Assembly (NCBI GenBank): GCA_002705605.1
Contig: PAJD01000018.1
Coordinates: 32,136-43,604, forward strand
From: Fidelibacterota bacterium
Lineage (GTDB): Bacteria; Fidelibacterota; Marinisomatia; SCGC-AAA003-L08; D37C17
Reading direction: 5' to 3'
DNA length: 11,469 bases
The translations under genes and the position numbers were made by a program. How positions within the stretch are numbered: the first letter of the stretch is position 1; the number at the start of each line of letters is the position of its first letter. Positions 1-5,340 of this stretch are shown here, piece after piece. The notes beneath the pieces are model-generated. The model was not told the DNA's origin, did not search any database, and saw nothing but the letters and a program-made list of their open reading frames with translations.

Positions 1-1581
1 ATTCAAGATGTTATTTTATTAATTGGTCAAGTTCTAGGTAATACAACTCTAAATGATGAACAACTTGAACAAGCAGATCTTAATAATGATAATGTTATTG
101 ATGTTCTTGATATTGTAAATGTTGTTTCTAAAATATTATATCCTCAAGATCCAGAATGGAATTTAGAAGATAATTGGACAGGAAATGATTCTTATATCTT
201 TATACATTTTGATGCAAATGTTAATACATCAAGCGCATTATGGGGCTCTAATACTAGAGAACAATTATTAACTACATCACCAAATAATGTTCATTATTTT
301 TTCATTTCAAATAGAACTCAATATGAAACTGACATGCTTCAAATGAAAGAAATTTATGATGAAATATTAGAAGATTTTTCTCAAGAAGAACAAAATCACT
401 GGAATAATCATTTACACTTTATAAATGAAAAAACATCTAATCTTAATAATTGGTTAGCAACTGCTTTAACAGGAAAGTTTGCTTTAGCTATTGATAGTTT
501 TCAAAAATTAAGAGAGATTGGCTACCTGGGAAATCCCGCAACATTTTCAGGAACTTATATCCACTATTTAGCTCATGAAGCACTTTATTTTGATTATGAG
601 AATAGTATTTTTTCTGATACTGGAGAAGAATATGATGAAATAACTGTCTTTGAAAGAACGCACTATACAGGTGGATGGGCAGCTAGTATTTCTCAAACAA
701 TTGATATTCCTAGCCAAGAAGAATTATCTTCATATAATAAAATGGAAGTAGAATTATTAAGAGGTTGCCCAGATAGTGATATGAATTATAGTGATGCGGG
801 CTGTGATGATTATGATCGTATTGCAAGATTATACTTATGCGATTTAGATGGAGCAAACTGTTACGAAATTGCAAAATGGATAACTCCATTTGATAGACAA
901 CCTCATTCATTAACTGATATTAGTCCCTTTTTGTCAGTATTAAGAATAAATTCAGGGCAACAAAAAATATTGCGATTTCAAGAATCTGGATGGCCAAATA
1001 GTTTGCTAACAATTAAGCTAAGATTATATAATGGCCAAAATCAAAATGGATATGCACAAGAAATTTACCCTTTATGGAATAATACTGTTCAATTTAATCC
1101 AGACTATTCAGCCAATAGACCTGCTCAAGTTTTTTCAATTCCAGAAAATGCAACAAAGGTTGAATTTGTTTCTTATATAACAGGTCATGGGTGGGGTAGT
1201 GCTGGTTGTTTTAATTGCTGTGAATTTTGTAATTCAAGACATATTTTTTCTATAAATGGTGGCGTATTTGAATTTAATCAATCATTTCCTGATGCTTCAT
1301 CAAATAATCATTGTATGCAACCTGAAACAATTCAATCTACCGGTGTAATTCCAAATCAATATGGAACTTGGGGATATGGAAGGGCAGGATGGTGTCCGGG
1401 AAGAGATGTTACTCCATATATAATGGATATAACTGATTATCTAGCTATTGGCGATGATAATGTTATTGATTATGATGCATGTAGAGTGAGTGGTAATTCT
1501 TGTGTAAATCCACCTACATGTCAAGGAGATGGATATTGCCCAGAAATTGCAATGTCATCATATATAATAATTTATTATTAA
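1..1581 (+). CDS. Secreted PNGase F-like peptide-N-glycosidase with dockerin-like module (5' partial)
   Basis: The frame is open from the first base to the stop at 1579-1581, so this is the last 526 residues of a longer protein; the first in-frame ATG (334) is internal. Residues 1-46 resemble a type I dockerin. The calcium loop starts DLNNDN, with D26, N28, D30, D34 and D37 in EF-hand positions. Residues about 53-220 match no family I recognise. Residues about 223-526 follow PNGase F from Elizabethkingia meningoseptica across both of its beta domains. CDDYD matches CDEWD (D272 = PNGase F D60), FQESGW matches YTETW (E328 = E118), and CCEFC matches CAEWC (E408 = E206). The GTWGYGRAGWCPG block near residue 455 is the family's C-terminal hallmark. 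It should hydrolyse the GlcNAc-asparagine amide bond of N-glycoproteins outside the cytoplasm. Several cysteine pairs fit secretion. No C-terminal sorting domain is visible. Family assignment is strong; substrate is inferred. Confidence 0.88.
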   Translation: MQDVILLIGQVLGNTTLNDEQLEQADLNNDNVIDVLDIVNVVSKILYPQDPEWNLEDNWTGNDSYIFIHFDANVNTSSALWGSNTREQLLTTSPNNVHYFFISNRTQYETDMLQMKEIYDEILEDFSQEEQNHWNNHLHFINEKTSNLNNWLATALTGKFALAIDSFQKLREIGYLGNPATFSGTYIHYLAHEALYFDYENSIFSDTGEEYDEITVFERTHYTGGWAASISQTIDIPSQEELSSYNKMEVELLRGCPDSDMNYSDAGCDDYDRIARLYLCDLDGANCYEIAKWITPFDRQPHSLTDISPFLSVLRINSGQQKILRFQESGWPNSLLTIKLRLYNGQNQNGYAQEIYPLWNNTVQFNPDYSANRPAQVFSIPENATKVEFVSYITGHGWGSAGCFNCCEFCNSRHIFSINGGVFEFNQSFPDASSNNHCMQPETIQSTGVIPNQYGTWGYGRAGWCPGRDVTPYIMDITDYLAIGDDNVIDYDACRVSGNSCVNPPTCQGDGYCPEIAMSSYIIIYY

Positions 1582-1586
1582 CAAAC

Positions 1587-1661
1587 ATGAAAGGAGGTAA
1601 TCAATTGAATACGACGTATTTAAGTTATGGTTACAACCTTGGAGTTATTTTGAATTTCTAG
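1587..1661 (+). CDS. Possible small ORF of 24 codons behind a very strong SD
   Basis: An ATG at 1587 opens 24 codons that end at TAG 1659-1661. If the strong SD at 1589-1602 is used, the start would be the in-frame TTG at 1605, giving 18 residues that begin (M)NTTYLSYGYN and end GVILNF. The peptide is uncharged apart from the possible early lysine and is rich in Tyr, Asn and Leu. I do not recognise it. It lies 5 bases after the stop of the PNGase-like gene, and its end falls inside the hairpin at 1635-1692. It is not an attenuator leader in any obvious sense, since the next gene downstream is convergent. The case rests only on the SD and its spacing; a non-coding role or chance is equally possible. 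Confidence 0.3.
   Translation: MKGGNQLNTTYLSYGYNLGVILNF
1589..1602 (+). promoter_or_regulatory. Extended Shine-Dalgarno / anti-16S match
   Basis: The 14 bases GAAAGGAGGTAATC differ at one position from the reverse complement of the usual bacterial 16S rRNA 3' end (GATCACCTCCTTTC). This is far stronger than the ribosome binding sites of the larger genes here, most of which show none. It lies 8 bases after the stop of the PNGase-like gene and leaves 6 bases from GGAGGT to an in-frame TTG at 1605. It may initiate a small ORF. Whether it is used is unknown. Confidence 0.5.
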
Positions 1662-1712
1662 ATTTGTAATCTAAATAACTTAAATCAAGGTTTAGATGAC
1701 TCTACATCTAAA
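1635..1712 (+). other. Stacked inverted repeats, possible structured RNA
   Basis: The outer arms are AACCTTG (1635-1641) and CAAGGTT (1686-1692), 7 bp. Inside them AGTTATTT (1643-1650) pairs with AAATAACT (1673-1680), 8 bp. Inside that AGATT (1660-1664) pairs with AATCT (1668-1672) around a TGT loop, leaving a 9-base bulge on the 5' side. A second hairpin follows at once: TTTAGATG (1691-1698) and CATCTAAA (1705-1712), 8 bp with a 6-base loop. It shares two bases with the outer arm of the first, so the two may be alternatives. The clear terminator comes next. This much nested pairing between a stop codon and its terminator suggests a functional RNA or a 3' stabilising structure, but A+T-rich DNA gives some pairing by chance. 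Confidence 0.4.
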
Positions 1713-1717
1713 TTAAT

Positions 1718-1746
1718 AAAAGGGAGCTTTTAATAGCTCCCTTTTT
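1718..1746. terminator. Bidirectional intrinsic terminator
   Basis: AAAAGGGAGCT (1718-1728) and AGCTCCCTTTT (1735-1745) form an 11-bp stem around a 6-base loop. A run of T follows at 1742-1746 on the plus strand, and the A run at 1718-1721 gives U residues on the minus strand. It sits between the convergent PNGase-like gene (or the small element after it) and the GNAT gene, whose stop is a few bases away, so it can end both transcripts. Confidence 0.88.
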
Positions 1747-1753
1747 ATTATAT

Positions 1754-2719
1754 TTAAATTTCTTTTGAATAATCCAAGCTAAACGGAACGGGTTCAAATC
1801 CTAATTTCTCATTGATTTTATACATTGGATTATTTTCTTCATTATCTGTCCTTACTTCATAAATTCCTTTTTCTATTAACTTTTGAAAGGCTATAATTTT
1901 TAAAGCTGTTGCTATACCCATTCTTCTAAATTTTTTAATAACACCAAGTGAACCTGTCCATGCTTTATGAGGTTCTGCCTTAGGATAATACTCTAAATCA
2001 GTTGATGCTATATATTCATTATCTTTAACAGCAATAATTTCAGCTGCATAATAATTTTTTTCATAGTTATTTTGATCTTTTATAAACTCATTAAATGGCT
2101 CTCTTTCCCTCTTGATGCCTTTTGGCATAGGAATATCTTGACCATATATCCAGCATAATTCTTCTAATTTACGATAATGATTAGGCCAATTTTTCATTTC
2201 ATATTTAGAATCAAATAATTTTATACCCTTTGATTCTAAATTATTAATAAGATTTTTATATTTTGTAAAATCAATTTTTCTTATATCGCAAGAGTACTCT
2301 CTATTAGTTTGGACTAAATTAAATTTTTCTTTAATTAATAGTTTTTCATGCTGTTTATAATTTGGATGATCATATATTGTTGTGTGTAGTTGATTGCAAT
2401 TAAAAAATTTTACTCTATCTAACATTTTATTATATAATAATTTTCTATATCCATTATTATTATAAGCAGGGTCCAAATGCAATGTATAAAAACAAGTTCT
2501 ATTATTTTCATCTCTTCCTTGTGAATAATAAAGGACACCAATTAGTTGATCATTATTATAAAGCAGTAATCTATCTCTGATTAAACTTTTATCTCTTATT
2601 TCCCAATCATTTTTATCATCATCTGGATGATTTATCGAATCATGATTAACAATATTATCAATCCTTGCAAGTTCTTTAAACTCTTTATCAGTTTCAGTAA
2701 AATTTTTAACTGTTATCAT
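1754..2719 (-). CDS. Tandem GNAT-family N-acetyltransferase
   Basis: A 321-residue cytosolic protein made of two GNAT folds. The C-terminal domain (about 170-321) is clear: TGSLGVIKKFRRMGIATALK (255-274) holds the acetyl-CoA pyrophosphate loop (R265, R266, G268, A270). The block NPMYKINEKLGFEP (297-310) is the usual motif B ending. The N-terminal domain (about 1-145) keeps the strand-turn LHLDPAYNNNGYRKLL (80-95) with a weakened R/Q-x-x-G-x-A loop, so it may be structural. Tandem GNATs of this length include mycothiol synthase and many untyped acetyltransferases; the acceptor substrate cannot be read from sequence. ATG at 2717-2719 has no clear ribosome site upstream. The gene ends 8 bases from the terminator and starts 60 bp from the divergent class V aminotransferase gene. 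Confidence 0.85.
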   Translation of the reverse strand: MITVKNFTETDKEFKELARIDNIVNHDSINHPDDDKNDWEIRDKSLIRDRLLLYNNDQLIGVLYYSQGRDENNRTCFYTLHLDPAYNNNGYRKLLYNKMLDRVKFFNCNQLHTTIYDHPNYKQHEKLLIKEKFNLVQTNREYSCDIRKIDFTKYKNLINNLESKGIKLFDSKYEMKNWPNHYRKLEELCWIYGQDIPMPKGIKREREPFNEFIKDQNNYEKNYYAAEIIAVKDNEYIASTDLEYYPKAEPHKAWTGSLGVIKKFRRMGIATALKIIAFQKLIEKGIYEVRTDNEENNPMYKINEKLGFEPVPFSLDYSKEI

Positions 2720-2779
2720 ATCTTATAATAGTAATATTTTATAAATAATTTTTAAATATTTTAAATATAAAGAATATAT
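2720..2779. promoter_or_regulatory. Divergent intergenic region, promoters expected
   Basis: These 60 bases separate the starts of the GNAT gene (-) and the PLP enzyme gene (+), so a promoter for each must lie here or just inside the opposite gene. The stretch is almost all A and T. TATAAT at 2724-2729 (+) and TATAAA at 2740-2745 and 2766-2771 could be -10 boxes, but none has a convincing -35. No operator-like palindrome stands out. Confidence 0.3.
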
Positions 2780-3922
2780 ATGTTTTCAAAGATAAAATCA
2801 CAGTTTATGCTAGATCCTAAAATTATTCATTTAAACCATGGTTCATTTGGAGCAACACCAAAACCTATATTTAATTCGCTTGTAAATTGGCAAAAAAAAT
2901 TAGAACTAAATCCATCAAAACACATATATGATACCTTTGATCTTTTAAAAGAATCAAGAAGCGCATTAGCCAATTACATAAATTGTGATAAAGATGATAT
3001 AGCCTTTATGCCAAATCCTTCAACTGCTCTAAATACAATTATTAAAAGTTTAGATATAAATCCTGGTGATGAGATATTATCATCAAATCATGAATATGAG
3101 ACTTTAGATAGAACCTGGAAATATATATCAAAAAAAACAGGCTCAAAATATATACAAGTTCCTGTTTCCTTACCACTAGAATCAGAAAATGATTTTATTG
3201 AATCTTTGTTAAAACAAATAACAAGTAAAACCAAAATTATTTTTTTAAGCCAGATAACAAGTTCTACTGGTTTAATTTTTCCAATTGAAAAAATATGTCA
3301 AATTGCAAAAGAAAAAAATATTCTATCTATTATAGATGGTGCACATGTCCCAGGACACATTAACCTAGATATTAAAAAATTAAATCCTGATGTCTACACA
3401 GGAGCATGCCATAAATGGATGTGCTCTCCAAAAGGAACTGCATTTTTATATGTAGATAAAAAAATACAAGATATTATAGAACCACTTGTTATTAGCTGGG
3501 GCTATGATTCAGATATGCCTAGTCATTCTCAATTCTTAGATTATCTTCAATGGCAAGGAACTGATGATGTCTCATCCTATTTGACCATACATGATACAAT
3601 TGATTTTTTAAAAAAAAATAATTGGGGAAATGTATCTAAACAATGCAAAAAATTAAATATATGGGCTAGAAATGAAATAAATAAATTATTAAAAATAGAA
3701 CCTATATCAGATGATAGATTTTTAGGTCAAATGAGCAGCATACCAATAAAATCTAACAATATACTAGAAGATCAAATAGAATTTTACTCAAAATATAAAA
3801 TTCAAATTCCTTTTTTCAAATGGCACGATAAAGAATTTTTTAGAATTTCTATTCAGGCATATAACTCAAAAGAAGATATTTTCAAACTTCTTGAAGCTTT
3901 AGATAAAAAATATAATAACTAA
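2780..3922 (+). CDS. Class V aminotransferase-fold PLP enzyme, isopenicillin N epimerase-like
   Basis: A 380-residue cytosolic PLP enzyme of fold type I, the usual length. The N terminus has LNHGSFGATP (18-27), the substrate-loop signature of the CefD-like group. IIDGAHVPGHINLDI (184-198) supplies D186 for the pyridine nitrogen and H189 beside it. ACHKWMCSPKG (209-219) carries the Schiff-base lysine K212. R355 in FFRISIQAYNS fits the carboxylate-binding arginine. Proteins with this pattern are often annotated isopenicillin N epimerase, but the group also includes cysteine lyases/desulfurases and hercynylcysteine sulfoxide lyase (EgtE-like); no beta-lactam or ergothioneine genes are near. The substrate is unknown. 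The ATG follows a weak AAAGAA. The stop overlaps, tail to tail, the stop of the MATE gene at 3919-3922. Confidence 0.87.
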   Translation: MFSKIKSQFMLDPKIIHLNHGSFGATPKPIFNSLVNWQKKLELNPSKHIYDTFDLLKESRSALANYINCDKDDIAFMPNPSTALNTIIKSLDINPGDEILSSNHEYETLDRTWKYISKKTGSKYIQVPVSLPLESENDFIESLLKQITSKTKIIFLSQITSSTGLIFPIEKICQIAKEKNILSIIDGAHVPGHINLDIKKLNPDVYTGACHKWMCSPKGTAFLYVDKKIQDIIEPLVISWGYDSDMPSHSQFLDYLQWQGTDDVSSYLTIHDTIDFLKKNNWGNVSKQCKKLNIWARNEINKLLKIEPISDDRFLGQMSSIPIKSNNILEDQIEFYSKYKIQIPFFKWHDKEFFRISIQAYNSKEDIFKLLEALDKKYNN

Positions 3923-5340
3923 AGAACAATTTTTTTCCATTTTCCACTTTTAAATCTCCATGTTGTATACCCTGCAATAAAGGTAAGATGCATTGCAAAT
4001 GCAATCCATGCTCCCCAATAGCCAAGATTTAAAATAATTCCTAAAATATAGACCATAGGTATAAATAATATCCAATGAGATAATATATCAACAATAGCTA
4101 GAACTTTTGTATCTCCAGCCCCAGTTAAAGCAAACCAGAGAGTGAAGCAAATTGCATCAACAAATTGAATGAATCCAACAAATTTTAATCCAGGAACTGC
4201 AATATTGATTACATTAATATCATTTGTAAAAACAGGAATAATATAATCAGCAAAACAAACAAAACAAATACCCATAAAACCCATCATTAAGAATGAACCT
4301 CTAAGACTTTCATATATTGCAGTTTCAGCCTTTTCTGGATTTTTCTCACCTAAAAATTTTCCTACAAGAGTTGAGCATGCTTGACCAACTCCGATCGCAG
4401 GCATAAAAGATGCATGCATAATTCTAAAAACAACTTGTGTTGCAGCAAGTTCAAAAATCCCAATAATAGCAATAAGCTTATAAAATACAGCTAAGCTAAG
4501 GGCAACGAGTGTTTCTTGTATAGCAACAGGAGAGGCAATTTCAATTTGCCTTTTAAACATTTTTTTATCGAGTGTAATGCGAAGTACATTGAATTTCTTA
4601 ATAATATCACTTTTAAATAAATATATAAAATAATGGATAAAGAGCCATATACATGCAAACATCGTCCCAATTGCTGCACCTTTAACTCCAAGTTCTGGAA
4701 AATGATAAAAAGTCCATAAATTTGATAAAAAAGAAAATGCTGTTCCATCTAAATTTTCAATAATTTTATCTGTTCCAAAAATTAATCCAAAATTTAAATA
4801 TAGGTTTACAAGATTTGATGAAAGGGTTGCTTTCATATGAATTTTAGTTTTTTCAATCCCTGTATAAAAACCTTGAAATACAAAACTTGCATATAGAAAA
4901 AATAAACTCAAAAAATTATAATATGCATAATCAACACTTAAATTAAATGCTTCAACATTATCTACTTTACTTATAAATAAAGCCATAATAGTATCTATAT
5001 AGAAACATGTAATAAAAGTTACAGGTACACCTATTAAAAAAGATAAAAATAGCATATTCCAAAGCGCTGTTCTACACTTCTTATATTCCTTTTCTCCAAG
5101 TCTTCTTGCAACAAAACTTTGAGTTCCTGTTCGAAATGCAATCCCTAGACTAATAAAAGTCCATCCTACCATTCCAGCAATACCAACAGCTGCAATAGCG
5201 CTAGCACCTAAATGACCGATCATAATCAAATCTACAACACCCATTAAAACCCTACTGGTATTACTGATTATAACCGGTAATGCTAAAACAAATATATATT
5301 TAAATAATTTTTTATCCTTTGGAAGGAGAAAAGAAAGCAT
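3919..5340 (-). CDS. MATE family multidrug/Na+ (or H+) antiporter
   Basis: A 473-residue inner-membrane protein with about 12 hydrophobic segments in two similar halves. It fits the NorM-type MATE exporters, which expel cationic or amphipathic compounds using a Na+ or H+ gradient. The first half starts LPVIISNTSRVLMGVVDLIM (21-40); its D37 matches D36 of Vibrio cholerae NorM. The second half starts SPVAIQETL (270-278); E276 matches NorM E255, and D395 in FIQFVDAICF matches D371. A stretch of about 20 extra residues (190-210) lies between segments of the first half. The start codon shares one base with the stop of the upstream receptor gene (TAATG), so the two are probably translationally coupled. 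Its substrate may be linked to the receptor. Its tail overlaps the convergent PLP enzyme gene, leaving no room for a terminator between them. Confidence 0.92.
   Translation of the reverse strand: MLSFLLPKDKKLFKYIFVLALPVIISNTSRVLMGVVDLIMIGHLGASAIAAVGIAGMVGWTFISLGIAFRTGTQSFVARRLGEKEYKKCRTALWNMLFLSFLIGVPVTFITCFYIDTIMALFISKVDNVEAFNLSVDYAYYNFLSLFFLYASFVFQGFYTGIEKTKIHMKATLSSNLVNLYLNFGLIFGTDKIIENLDGTAFSFLSNLWTFYHFPELGVKGAAIGTMFACIWLFIHYFIYLFKSDIIKKFNVLRITLDKKMFKRQIEIASPVAIQETLVALSLAVFYKLIAIIGIFELAATQVVFRIMHASFMPAIGVGQACSTLVGKFLGEKNPEKAETAIYESLRGSFLMMGFMGICFVCFADYIIPVFTNDINVINIAVPGLKFVGFIQFVDAICFTLWFALTGAGDTKVLAIVDILSHWILFIPMVYILGIILNLGYWGAWIAFAMHLTFIAGYTTWRFKSGKWKKIVL

Noticed and set aside
710-910. 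Minus-strand ORF inside the PNGase-like gene
   Set aside because: Low-complexity, no family features, and fully covered by the well-supported plus-strand protein.
1440-1581. Type 9 secretion C-terminal sorting domain on the PNGase-like protein
   Set aside because: The protein ends within the catalytic beta domain (IIIYY); there is no extra C-terminal domain after it.
1587-1640. On the minus strand the segment ends like a 16S rRNA 3' terminus (GATTACCTCCTTTC)
   Set aside because: Only the anti-SD complement matches; the conserved helix upstream in 16S is absent. It is simply the reverse view of a strong SD.
2780-3922. Beta-lactam or ergothioneine biosynthesis cluster
   Set aside because: Only a family resemblance of the PLP enzyme; no isopenicillin synthase, EgtB or EgtD-like gene is present.
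4491-4748. Minus-strand ORF in another frame of the MATE gene
   Set aside because: Frame shadow of transmembrane coding sequence; no independent start signal.
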